Below, in pieces: positions 54,890 to 62,471 of a DNA stretch of 64,000 nucleotides. Origin of the DNA: Candidatus Binatia bacterium (lineage in GTDB: Bacteria; Desulfobacterota; Binatia; UBA9968; JAJDTQ01). Under the pieces are notes generated by a model. That model ran no database searches. It was not told the origin of the DNA and saw only the letters and a list, made by a program, of their open reading frames with translations. The position numbers and the translations under genes were made by a program. The stretch is from contig JAJEAI010000143.1 in the NCBI GenBank assembly GCA_022824205.1, positions 1 through 64,000 of the forward strand. The letters run 5' to 3'. Within the stretch, counting starts at the first letter, position 1. Each line of letters opens with the position of its first letter.

Positions 54890-56284
54890 ATGACCGAACT
54901 GGACAGCGTCACGTCGTCGACCGAGACCGAATACCTCGAGTGGCACCTGCGCCACTACGAGGACATGCCCCGGGAGGTCATCCTCAAGATGGACCTGCTG
55001 CGGGTGGGCCACTGGTTCACCGACGCCGCCCTGGAGCTGGCTTCCGACGCCCTGGTCAAGTCCTACCGGCTGTTTTCCTACGATCTCATGTCCATGAAGG
55101 ACATGAAGCGAAAGGAGCACCGCCGCACGCCCGAGTGGTTCGCCATCCGCGGCGGCCACCTGGGCCTCCGCCCGGTCATCGTCCAGACGACCCTGAGCCC
55201 CGATTCGCCCTACGTCATCGACATGGTCGACGGCGCGTGCAAGCTCCTGCTGGACGGGCGCGAGCTCTGTGACGTGAGCTTCCCCAAGCCGCTCAAGTAC
55301 TACACGCGGTCTTTCGAGGACGGCACCAAGTACCACGAGATCATCGCCTTCGGCTACTTCGCCACCGTGTTCCGCAACTGCCAGTACTGGGGACCGGACG
55401 AAGAGTGCCGCTTCTGCGACATCAACGTCAACGTGCGCCAGATGAAGGAGTCACGGGACTTCACCTTCAACACGCCGGTGAAGCCCGTAGCCTACGTGGC
55501 CGAGGTGGCCCGCTCCATCGAACAGGACGCCATAGACGAGGTGGGCTACGCTCCGCCCATCGACTTCCTGATCTCCGGCGGCACCATCCTCAAGACCCTG
55601 CACCGCAAGTCGGAGGACGACTTCTACCTGGAGTACGCCTCGGCGCTCAAGTGGGGCGGCCACCGCCGTTACGTCAACATCCAGACCAACGCCAAGGACA
55701 AGGAGACCATGAAGCGTTACCGCGCCGAGGGCGTCGACTGCCACCACGCCAACATGGAGGTGTGGGACAGGCGGCTGTTCGAGTGGATCAATCCGGGCAA
55801 GAACCGCCGCATCGGCTGGGACAACTGGGTCAAGTGGATGATCGAGTCGGTGGAGGTCCTGGGCGAGGGCAACGCCCGTCCCAACTTCGTCTGCGGCGTG
55901 GAACTGGCCCGCCCCCACGGTTTCGACAACATCCCCGACGCCGTCAACTCCACCGGCGGCGGCATCGACTTCATGATGCGCCACGGCATCTTCCCGCGCT
56001 TCAACCAGTGGCGCCGGGAGCCCGGCTCCGACCTCGTCTCCCAGCACGAGCAGCCCGCCATCCCCCTGGAGTTCTACATCCAGATCATGCGCCGCTACTA
56101 CGAGAGCTGGAAGAAGTACCGCCTCCCCTTCCCCCACCACGACTCCGTCCACCCCGAGCGCCGCTGGGGCTCCGGCCACGCCACCTACGACGACATGCTC
56201 TTCCTGAACGACTGGCCCGACTACGAAGAGGAGTGGGACCGGGGGTCGCGGGAGGGATTGAAGGCGTGCGTCGTCAGCGGTTAG
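54890..56284 (+). CDS. Radical SAM protein with non-canonical CX8CX2C cluster motif
   Basis: 464 residues. The putative [4Fe-4S] site is C164, C173, C176 in RNCQYWGPDEECRFCDIN: CX8CX2C instead of the common CX3CX2C. The aromatic residue before the last Cys (F) and the SAM-binding GGT-type motif (DFLISGGTILKTLH) support a radical SAM barrel. VNIQTNAKDKETMKRY and HHANMEVWDRRLF look like later barrel strands. A long N-terminal part (1-150) has no domain I recognise. Substrate unknown. CGGAG precedes ATG 54890. It may work with the amidohydrolase just upstream. Confidence 0.8.
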   Translation: MTELDSVTSSTETEYLEWHLRHYEDMPREVILKMDLLRVGHWFTDAALELASDALVKSYRLFSYDLMSMKDMKRKEHRRTPEWFAIRGGHLGLRPVIVQTTLSPDSPYVIDMVDGACKLLLDGRELCDVSFPKPLKYYTRSFEDGTKYHEIIAFGYFATVFRNCQYWGPDEECRFCDINVNVRQMKESRDFTFNTPVKPVAYVAEVARSIEQDAIDEVGYAPPIDFLISGGTILKTLHRKSEDDFYLEYASALKWGGHRRYVNIQTNAKDKETMKRYRAEGVDCHHANMEVWDRRLFEWINPGKNRRIGWDNWVKWMIESVEVLGEGNARPNFVCGVELARPHGFDNIPDAVNSTGGGIDFMMRHGIFPRFNQWRREPGSDLVSQHEQPAIPLEFYIQIMRRYYESWKKYRLPFPHHDSVHPERRWGSGHATYDDMLFLNDWPDYEEEWDRGSREGLKACVVSG

Positions 56285-56341
56285 GTGGTATCCGAACTCG
56301 ACCCCCATCCTTACTTTACGGAGCGTCCACCTTAAGGCATA

Positions 56342-56426
56342 CTAGTGTCCTGTCTCACAAATACGTAATTACCAGATCGGTATCGGAATCGTTTCAAGCC
56401 ATTTGTGAGACGGCACATAGCACTAG
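56342..56426. mobile_element. 85-bp TA-ended inverted repeat (MITE or IS remnant)
   Basis: CTAGTGTCCTGTCTCACAAA at the left end faces the complement of a right end reading TTTGTGAGACGGCACATAGC up to ACTAG. The shared pieces are CTAGTG and GTCTCACAAAT. Its TAGTG...CACTA ends resemble those of the 198-bp element at 37387-37584. The right end abuts a truncated cyclodeaminase gene. Confidence 0.55.
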
Positions 56427-56447
56427 CAGTGTGAGAGCAACGCAAAC

Positions 56448-56543
56448 TGCGCCGAGATCGGCGAAGGTGGGCTCCAGCACCTCGATGGCGTCCTCCACGT
56501 TGACAAGCCGCTCCACTTCCTCGTTGGTCAGGAACAGGGCCAT
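56448..56543 (-). pseudogene. Truncated ornithine cyclodeaminase N-terminus
   Basis: From an ATG at 56543, about 32 codons encode MALFLTNEEVERLVNVEDAI and EVLEPTFADLG, which match the N-terminal start of the cyclodeaminase family protein at 29836 (MALIISAEQTRELVDMTACI). The reading then runs into the 85-bp element and unrelated sequence, so the rest of the gene is gone. The in-frame extension upstream to 56603 lacks family similarity. Confidence 0.65.
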
Positions 56544-56624
56544 AATGTCCCTGCCTATCCGACCGTCCGGGGAAAGACAAGACACATCGAAGCTGGCAAC
56601 CACGTGTAGAAGAGGTTGACGCCC

Positions 56625-57380
56625 ATGGCGGAAGACACAACCACGACACTGTTCTTCGAGCTTTTCAGCGGGTTGCCACGGCAGGGACCGGGCGATGCCT
56701 CCAGCACGCTCCGGGCCCTGTCCCTGGTTCCCGACGTCGGGGCCGAGACCCGCATTCTCGACGTCGGCTGCGGGACCGGACTACAGGCGCGAGTGCTGGC
56801 GCAAAACTCCCCAGCCAGCATCGTTGCGATGGACAACCATCCGCCGTTCGTCGACATCCTGAATGACGAAGCGCGCCGTCTCGACCTCGACCACCGTCTG
56901 GAGGCTCGCGTCGGCGACATGCATCGCCTGGATTTCGCGGACGCTTCGTTCGACCTGATCTGGTGCGAAGGCGCCATCTACATCGCGGGCGTCGAGGCCG
57001 CCCTGCGTAACTGGCACCGCCTCCTCGTACGCGATGGGCATGTGGCGTTCACCGAAGTCTGTTGGACGAAGCCCGACCCGCCCGCGGAGTGCGTGTCGTT
57101 CTGGGAAGGGGAATACCCGGGGATACGCGACGCGACGGCCCTGCTGAACGCCATCGACGCGTGCGGATACGAGACCGTCGGGCACTTCATGCTGCCCCGG
57201 TCGGCATGGTGGGACGACTACTACGGCCCGCTCGAACGAAACGCGAAGGCGTTTCGAACGCGCCATCGCGGCCGCCCCGAAGCGCAAGAACTGGCCGATC
57301 AGTGCCAGCGGGAAATCGACGTCTGGAAGGCATACTCGGACTACTACGGCTACGGGTTCTTTGTAGCGCGCGTCCGTTGA
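56625..57380 (+). CDS. Class I SAM-dependent methyltransferase
   Basis: 251 residues. Motif I ILDVGCGTGLQ (44-54), an acidic residue ending strand 2 (VAMDNH), motif II-like RVGDMHRLDFADASFDLIWCEG and motif III-like LLVRDGHVAFTEVCW make a complete Rossmann methyltransferase. The substrate-binding second half (WWDDYYGPLERNAKAFR) gives no family I can name. AGAGG stands just before ATG 56625; a TTG nine bases upstream is less suitable. It sits between a truncated gene and a broken nuclease gene, so its operon partners may be lost. Confidence 0.85.
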   Translation: MAEDTTTTLFFELFSGLPRQGPGDASSTLRALSLVPDVGAETRILDVGCGTGLQARVLAQNSPASIVAMDNHPPFVDILNDEARRLDLDHRLEARVGDMHRLDFADASFDLIWCEGAIYIAGVEAALRNWHRLLVRDGHVAFTEVCWTKPDPPAECVSFWEGEYPGIRDATALLNAIDACGYETVGHFMLPRSAWWDDYYGPLERNAKAFRTRHRGRPEAQELADQCQREIDVWKAYSDYYGYGFFVARVR

Positions 57381-57435
57381 CCCGTATTGAAGGTGTCATC
57401 TTCTGCTTGACTGACCAAACCTGCTCGGTCAAGCC

Positions 57436-57653
57436 TATCCCAATCGGGAGATCCGCGAGAGCCTGAATCGGAGTCTCCTGCGTCACTTGGTGCAGGATTC
57501 AAGGTGGTGGAGATGACCCCGGCCGGTTCCGCAATGGCCCAGTTGAAGAGCCGCCGTTACGCGGACAAGTACCGCGGCCCCCACCAATCCATCTGGCTCA
57601 TCGGGGTCGAATTCAGCAAGGACACGCTCAACGTGGTCGCATTCGAACTTACA
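57436..57653 (+). pseudogene. Remnant of an AAA-ATPase-like/PD-(D/E)XK nuclease gene
   Basis: Two pieces in different frames. First, 57436-57500 reads YPNREIRESLNRSLLRHL, the linker motif after the AAA part in the DUF1703/PF08011 family. Second, from about 57498, FKVVEMTPAGSAMAQLK, then RRYADKYRGPHQSIWLIGVE and FSKDTLNVVAFE match the last segment of its nuclease domain. The domain middle, including the catalytic residues, is deleted and the frame shifted, so the product is dead. The final bases before 57666 are non-homologous. Confidence 0.65.
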
Positions 57654-57665
57654 GGATACATCTTG

Positions 57666-58046
57666 CTATCGGTGTCCTGGATTCTTGAGGGTGACGTCGC
57701 TCATCTGAATCAAGTCGTCTACGTCGACCTCGAGCGCGGTCGCTAGCTTGTAAAGGGTGTGGACGGACCCAGTGCGTCGGCCCGCCTCAATCTCGACGAT
57801 TTGCACACGGTTGACGCCAGAAGTTTGAGCGAGCGCAACTTGCGTAAGCTGCCGGTACTCGCGCCAGACGCGCAGTGGCGCCTCGTCGGCGAGAAGCCGG
57901 TCGACAACAACAGAGGGAATAAGTTCCTCTCCGCCGCTGGCTATCTTTGCTTCGATTACCAGTGCCGCCTCAATATCCGCGAACTCTTCGTCCAAGGCGC
58001 GCAAGCGCTCGTACTCGACTTTGGGAATGGTCACCGTCTCACTCAT
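57666..58046 (-). CDS. XRE-family antitoxin/regulator (HigA-like)
   Basis: 126 residues. The C-terminal half is a clear helix-turn-helix: VWREYRQLTQVALAQTSGVNRVQIVEIEAGRR, then LYKLATALEVDVDDLI. The N-terminal half (IPKVEYERLRALDEEFADIE) is charged and may wrap the toxin. The start at 58046 follows AAGGAG by eight bases; GTG 58055 would overlap that site. It follows the toxin gene by 12 bases, toxin first as in higBA pairs. It likely represses its own operon through the palindrome at 58315. Confidence 0.85.
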   Translation of the reverse strand: MSETVTIPKVEYERLRALDEEFADIEAALVIEAKIASGGEELIPSVVVDRLLADEAPLRVWREYRQLTQVALAQTSGVNRVQIVEIEAGRRTGSVHTLYKLATALEVDVDDLIQMSDVTLKNPGHR

Positions 58047-58058
58047 GGTAGTCACTCC

Positions 58059-58307
58059 TTAGTAGGTGCTGCCTCGGCTGCTCACCTTCAGAATCAACAA
58101 GATGGTGCTTTCACGCATGATGATGCGCCAGTCACCCACCCGAAGGCGCATCAGATTATCCTGCCCTTTCAACTTCTTGACGTTGTTGGCATGAGCCGCC
58201 GGGTCTTCGGCGTAGGCTGCAATCTTGTCCCGGATGAGTATCGCCCAGTTCCTCGGCATCCGGGCGAGCGTCTTTTGCGCCGAGCGGCTATATACGATTG
58301 CTTTCAC
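58059..58307 (-). CDS. RelE/ParE-superfamily toxin (HigB-like)
   Basis: 82 residues with the RelE fold pattern: MKAIVYSRSAQKTLARMPRN, helix IRDKIAAYAEDP, NNVKKLKGQDNLMRLRVGDWRIIM, and a final strand ILLILKVSSRG. The core LMRLRVGDWRII with its basic residues is the signature of RelE/ParE mRNA-interferase or gyrase-poison toxins. It starts with GTG at 58307 and lacks a strong ribosome site, so the antitoxin's better site would give the usual excess of antitoxin. The target is not predictable. Confidence 0.87.
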   Translation of the reverse strand: MKAIVYSRSAQKTLARMPRNWAILIRDKIAAYAEDPAAHANNVKKLKGQDNLMRLRVGDWRIIMRESTILLILKVSSRGSTY

Positions 58308-58314
58308 AGAAGGA

Positions 58315-58333
58315 CTGTAGTGAAAAGCTACAG
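58315..58333. promoter_or_regulatory. Palindromic operator upstream of the toxin-antitoxin genes
   Basis: CTGTAG and CTACAG arms separated by TGAAAAG lie eight bases upstream of the toxin GTG on the minus strand. Position and symmetry fit autoregulation by the XRE antitoxin. Confidence 0.45.
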
Positions 58334-58386
58334 ACGGGTCAACGGCTACGCGTTCGGCAAGGTCTCACGGATCAAGGAGGCCGGCC

Positions 58387-59601
58387 CTACACCAGCACCC
58401 CCTCCCCTTTCCACTTGGCAATGGCGTCGTCGTCGTAGCCCAGAACGTCCCGCATGATCTGCTCGGTGTGCGCGCCCAGGTCCGGGGTGAGGGGAATGTC
58501 TTCCTCCGGCTGGTCCTTGAACAGGATGCCGCCGCGGGGGACCTCGAAGGGGCCGATGGGAGAGGCGTCGTAGTTCTGGAAGTAGTCGCGGTGGCGGAGC
58601 TGGGGGTCCTGGCACAGGTCGGTGCCGTTCTGCACCACCCCGGCGGCGACGCCGAGGGCCTGGAGCCGGTGGGCGACGTCCTCGACGGTCTGGGTGGCGA
58701 GCCACTCGGACATGACGGCGTCCAGCTCCTGTGAATTCCGCCGCCGCTCGATGCAGGTGGCGAAGCGGGGGTCGTGCGCCAACGCCTCGTTGCCCATGAC
58801 GCCGCACAGGCGCCGCCACTCCTCGTCGCTCGTGACCGACACCACGCACCAGCGCTCGTCTCCCTGGCAGCGGTAGCAGCCGTGGGGCGCGGCGGTGAGG
58901 CTCTGGTTCCCGCGGGGCTCGGGATCGACGCCGTTGATGGCGGACTCCAGGTAGCTCACGCCGAGCGTATAGGCGGTCACCTCCCCCTGGGACACGTCGA
59001 TGATGGAACCCTTGCCGGTGAGGCGCTGGCGCAGCAACGCGGCCATCATGATGGTGGGGCCGGAGATGAAGCCCAGGTGGTCGGGGTAGACGCCCTGGCT
59101 GCCGACGGGACGGTCCTGTCCGGGATGGTTCCAGAGATAGGTCATGCCGCTGAAGGCGTTCAGGTTGAAGCCCCATGTGCCGTACCAGTTCTTGGGGCCG
59201 GTCTCCCCCAGTCCCGGCAGCTTCAGGATGATGATGGAGGGGTTCGCCTTCCTCAGCTCGTCGTCGCCGAGACCGAGCCGGCCCAGCACCTGTGGGCGGA
59301 AGTTCACCAGCACGGCGTTGGACTTGGCCGCCAGCTCCTTGATGATGCGCTTGCCGTCGTCGTGCTTGATGTTCACGGTCATGGAGCGAATGGCCAGGTT
59401 GCATTCGATGAAGCGCGGCGCGGCGTTGACGTTGTTGCCCTGGCCGTAGTGCCGGAAGGTGTCGAGCCCGCCGGGGTGGGACTCCACCTTGATGACCTCG
59501 GCGCCGTACTGCGCCAGCAGCCGGGCCGCGTAGGGGCCGGCGTACCCCGTGGTGAAAGACACGATCCGGACGCCTTCGAGAATCCTGTTGGGGGTGGGCA
59601 T
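58387..59601 (-). CDS. CaiB/BaiF CoA-transferase, catalytic-type subunit
   Basis: 404 residues, full-length domain. CoA-binding start LEGVRIVSFTTGYAGPYAARLLAQYGAEVIKVE; catalytic Asp D174 in QGVYPDHLGF. Segments such as SGMTYLWNHPG, RPVGSQGVYPD and AAPHGCYRCQGDERWC are strongly similar to the second domain of the 808-residue fusion at 41-43.5 kb. It overlaps the stop of the Asp-less CoA-transferase by one base (TGATG), and both follow an acyl-CoA dehydrogenase. It probably forms the active half of a heterodimer. The acyl substrate is not known. Confidence 0.92.
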   Translation of the reverse strand: MPTPNRILEGVRIVSFTTGYAGPYAARLLAQYGAEVIKVESHPGGLDTFRHYGQGNNVNAAPRFIECNLAIRSMTVNIKHDDGKRIIKELAAKSNAVLVNFRPQVLGRLGLGDDELRKANPSIIILKLPGLGETGPKNWYGTWGFNLNAFSGMTYLWNHPGQDRPVGSQGVYPDHLGFISGPTIMMAALLRQRLTGKGSIIDVSQGEVTAYTLGVSYLESAINGVDPEPRGNQSLTAAPHGCYRCQGDERWCVVSVTSDEEWRRLCGVMGNEALAHDPRFATCIERRRNSQELDAVMSEWLATQTVEDVAHRLQALGVAAGVVQNGTDLCQDPQLRHRDYFQNYDASPIGPFEVPRGGILFKDQPEEDIPLTPDLGAHTEQIMRDVLGYDDDAIAKWKGEGVLV

Positions 59602-60797
59602 CAGATGACTCCCTCCGCCGCCAGCACGCCGAGGTCGGCCTCGCTCAAACCGAGATCACCGCCCAGGATCTCCCCGTTGTGCTGGCCCAGCATGGGCGCG
59701 GGCCGGGGGCCGCGGCGCTCGCCGTCCAGCAGGAACGGCACGCCCGGCTGCGGGAATTCGCCCAGCACGGGGTGCGACACCGTGCCGAAGAAGCCGCGCT
59801 CGACGATGTGCGGGTCCTCCATGAAGTCCCGCGGCGTGTTCACCGGCAACGCCGGCAGCCCGTGCTTCTGGAGCAGCACGGACAGCTCCTCCTTGCCGAA
59901 CCGCGAGGTGAACGACGCCACCATGGGGTTCAGCCAGTCCGCGGCCGCCCGGCGCTTGCCGTTGTCCAGCAACTCGGGGTCGTCCAGCTCCGCCGGGTGT
60001 CCCTCCCACATGTCCAGGAAGATGGGCCAGTGGCGCTGGGTGGCGAAGAACGAGATCCAGCCATCCTTGCACGGGAACAGGTTGGCCGGGGCCACGTGCT
60101 GGTGCTGGCTGCCGGCGCGCTTCATGAGACGGCCCTCGGACGACCAGGTGAAGGCCACGTGCTCGTGGAGCGCCATGCTCGCCTGCACCGAGGCGTCGAT
60201 GTGAGCGCCCAGCCCCTTGTCCTCGCGTTGCCACAGCGCCAGCAGGGTGCCGAAGGCGGAGTAGATGCTGGTATAGACATAGGACTGGCCGCCCGGGGGA
60301 ACGCACGGCGTCAGGCTGGGGTCGCCGCTGATGAACAGCAGCCCGCCCATGGCATTGGTCACCAGGTCCGGCGCGCGGTAGTCGCGGTAGGGGCCGTCCT
60401 GGCCGAAGCCCGAGATGGACACGAGCACCAGCTTGGGGCGGCGTGCCACCATCTCGCCGTAGCCGATGCCAAGGTCGTCGAGGTAGCCGGGGTCGTGGCT
60501 GTCGATGACCACGTCGGCCTTCTCCACCAGGTCGAGCAGGAGTTTCCGGCCCGACCCGCGGGACAGGTCCAGGGTGATGCCGCGCTTGCCGGCGTTGAAG
60601 TAGGCGAACCGCAGGCTGCCCTCGCGGTTGCTGTGCCCCTTGGCAAACGGCGGCTCGGCGCGGAGGTCATCGCCCGACGGCGGCTCGACCTTGACCACGT
60701 CCATGCCGAGGTCGGCGAGCACCTTGCCGCAGAAGGCCCCCATGGCGGTGCCGAGGTCCAGCACCCGGAAGCCCGAAAGCAGCGCTTCTCCGCTCAT
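59601..60797 (-). CDS. CaiB/BaiF CoA-transferase homologue lacking the catalytic Asp
   Basis: 398 residues with the whole family fold (FRVLDLGTAMGAFCGKVLADLG at the start, VKVEPPSGDD, YFNAGKRGITLDL, ISGFGQDGPYRDYRAPDL). At the active-site position it has Y173 (GGQSYVYTSIY) where Asp is required. It resembles domain 1 of the 808-residue fusion, which has Phe there. It overlaps the acyl-CoA dehydrogenase stop (ATGA) and the next CoA-transferase start (TGATG), so equal synthesis with that active partner is expected. Most likely a structural or substrate-binding subunit. Confidence 0.9.
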   Translation of the reverse strand: MSGEALLSGFRVLDLGTAMGAFCGKVLADLGMDVVKVEPPSGDDLRAEPPFAKGHSNREGSLRFAYFNAGKRGITLDLSRGSGRKLLLDLVEKADVVIDSHDPGYLDDLGIGYGEMVARRPKLVLVSISGFGQDGPYRDYRAPDLVTNAMGGLLFISGDPSLTPCVPPGGQSYVYTSIYSAFGTLLALWQREDKGLGAHIDASVQASMALHEHVAFTWSSEGRLMKRAGSQHQHVAPANLFPCKDGWISFFATQRHWPIFLDMWEGHPAELDDPELLDNGKRRAAADWLNPMVASFTSRFGKEELSVLLQKHGLPALPVNTPRDFMEDPHIVERGFFGTVSHPVLGEFPQPGVPFLLDGERRGPRPAPMLGQHNGEILGGDLGLSEADLGVLAAEGVI

Positions 60798-61963
60798 TGG
60801 CCCTTGGCGCGGGCGCGCAGGAGGTTCTGGGCCATGCGCCAGCGCAGCACCTCGGTGGCGCCTTCGGTGATGCGGATGCTGCGCAACTGGCGGTACCACC
60901 ACTCCAGCGGCAGTTCCTTGGTGAGGCCGATGCCGCCGTGGACCTGGATGGAGCGGTCCACCACCCGGCTGGCCATCTCCGTGCACACGCACTTGACCAT
61001 GTAGGCCAGGTTGCGAACGTCCTCGCCGCGGTCGTGGCGCCAGGCGCATTCGTAGACCAGGTTGCGCGCCATGTGCAGTTCCATGACCGAGTCGGCGACC
61101 ATGAACTGGACGGCCTGCCGTTCCGACAGCGGCTGGCCGAAGGTGGTGCGGATCTGCGAGTAGTCCATCATCATGTCCAGGGCGCGTTCGGCGATGCCGA
61201 TACAGCGGGCGCCGTGGCCCTTGACGCGTCCCTCCTGGAGCCAACCCTGGGCCAGCCGGAAGCCCTGCCCCACCTCGCCCGCGACGTTGCCCACCGGCAC
61301 CCGGGCGTTCTCGAAGAGGATCTGGAACGGCGCGTCGCCCATCATGGTGGGCCAGCGGCGCTCGATGGTGACGCCCGGGGTGTCCATGTCCACCAGGAAG
61401 GTGGTGATGCCGCCGCGCGCGCGCTTCTCGGGATCGGTCACCGCCATGACCTGGGCGAAGTCGGAGAAGCCCGCGTTGCTGATGAACCGCTTGGTGCCGT
61501 TCAGCACCCAATGGTCGCCGTCCAGCACCGCCCGGGTCTTCATGCCCGCGGGATCGCCGCCCGCGTCGGGCTCGGTCTGGGCGAAGCACGCCGTCTTCTC
61601 GCCCCGGAGCACGGGGTAGAGGTAGCGCTCCTTCTGCTCGTCGTTGAGCTCGAACAGGATGCCGCGCGCCTCCGGCCCGAAGATCGGGTTGTTGCGGAAA
61701 GGGATGCAGTTGGTGCGGGAGACTTCTTCCTGGATCACGCAGCGCGTCAACAGGTCGAGCCCGGCGCCGCCGTACTCCTCGGGCACGTCCAGCATCCAGA
61801 ACCCCAGGGCCTTGGCCTTTTCCTGGAGCGGCTTGTACAGTTCCTCGGGCATCTCCTCGCCCTCGGGCACGAACTCCCGCTCCAGCGGGATCAGCTCCCG
61901 GTCCACGAAGTCGCGCATGGTCTTCTTGATGATCTTGATCTCTTCGGGAAGCTCGAAATCCAT
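60794..61963 (-). CDS. Acyl-CoA dehydrogenase
   Basis: 389 residues. FAD/substrate motif ACFAQTEPDAGGDPAGMKTRA, flavin-strand segment GTKRFISNAGFSDFAQVMAV, and C-terminal RSIQVHGGIGLTKELPLEWWYR with RITEGATEVLRWRMAQ, which holds the catalytic-base Glu region of this family. It should oxidise an acyl-CoA to the 2-enoyl-CoA, giving electrons to ETF. AAGGAGG is upstream of the start at 61963. It is the first gene of a tight three-gene operon with two CoA-transferases, so the transferases probably activate the acid that it oxidises. Confidence 0.93.
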   Translation of the reverse strand: MDFELPEEIKIIKKTMRDFVDRELIPLEREFVPEGEEMPEELYKPLQEKAKALGFWMLDVPEEYGGAGLDLLTRCVIQEEVSRTNCIPFRNNPIFGPEARGILFELNDEQKERYLYPVLRGEKTACFAQTEPDAGGDPAGMKTRAVLDGDHWVLNGTKRFISNAGFSDFAQVMAVTDPEKRARGGITTFLVDMDTPGVTIERRWPTMMGDAPFQILFENARVPVGNVAGEVGQGFRLAQGWLQEGRVKGHGARCIGIAERALDMMMDYSQIRTTFGQPLSERQAVQFMVADSVMELHMARNLVYECAWRHDRGEDVRNLAYMVKCVCTEMASRVVDRSIQVHGGIGLTKELPLEWWYRQLRSIRITEGATEVLRWRMAQNLLRARAKGQ

Positions 61964-62106
61964 TCCTCGTCTCCTCCTTGTTCCAGGACTGGGTTGCGTA
62001 ATGAGGTGCTGGAAGACCCGGATCCGGTGGCTTCCGGCAGGACGGCCGGGCAAGGCCCAAGATCGGCGGCACGGGGTCTTCGGGACCTGATCGGACGATA
62101 GCCCGT

Positions 62107-62136
62107 AACATATGCCCGACCTCGGCCGAACGTCAA
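62107..62136 (-). promoter_or_regulatory. Sigma-70-type promoter for the acyl-CoA dehydrogenase operon
   Basis: On the minus strand TTGACG (62131-62136), an 18-base spacer and TATGTT (62107-62112), about 140 bases before the start at 61963. Confidence 0.4.
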
Positions 62137-62180
62137 GTCAACTCGGGCGCACCAAGTGAGCGGCACAAGCGCAAACTCTG

Positions 62181-62276
62181 ACCTGCAATGGCACGGCATC
62201 ATATACTTGAGATTTCACAGCAGTCTGAACTTGCGCCTGCACGGCAACATGCACTTGCAATGCCTCGGAGAGCTGT
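62181..62276. repeat. Four degenerate 24-bp tandem repeats
   Basis: Units start at 62181, 62205, 62229 and 62253, each opening ACYTGMR and most holding TGCACGGCA-like sequence (ACCTGCAATGGCACGGCATC; ACTTGCGCCTGCACGGCAAC). Read on the minus strand in frame they give an eight-residue pattern (QVHVAVQA, QVQTAVKS, QVYDAVPL, QVRVCACA) inside a 93-codon frame, 62138-62419, which I do not call as a gene. The rest of the 508-base gap 61964-62471 is unremarkable. Confidence 0.6.
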
Positions 62277-62471
62277 GATGGCCCAACCGCACGAGAAACT
62301 CGCCGCATCGCTCGCACGGCCGCAACACTTCGGCTTTTCACGACGCCGTCTTCACCCATCCGGTGAACCCGGCGCGGTTTACTCTTGTACTTCACCCGGA
62401 GAGCCGCCCGCATTGACATCCGCCGGGGCAGTGTCTATGTTTCCTCAAACCCACCCGCGCGAGGCCGACTT

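Noticed and set aside
59601-62111. Apparent 836-codon fusion of acyl-CoA dehydrogenase and CoA-transferase in one frame
   Set aside because: Only the last 398 codons read as CoA-transferase in this frame. The dehydrogenase lies in another frame with its own stop (60794-60796) overlapping the transferase ATG. They are two overlapping genes.
62138-62419. 93-codon minus-strand frame containing the 24-bp repeats as a gene
   Set aside because: No ribosome site, no recognisable domain, composition dominated by the repeat. Recorded as a repeat only.
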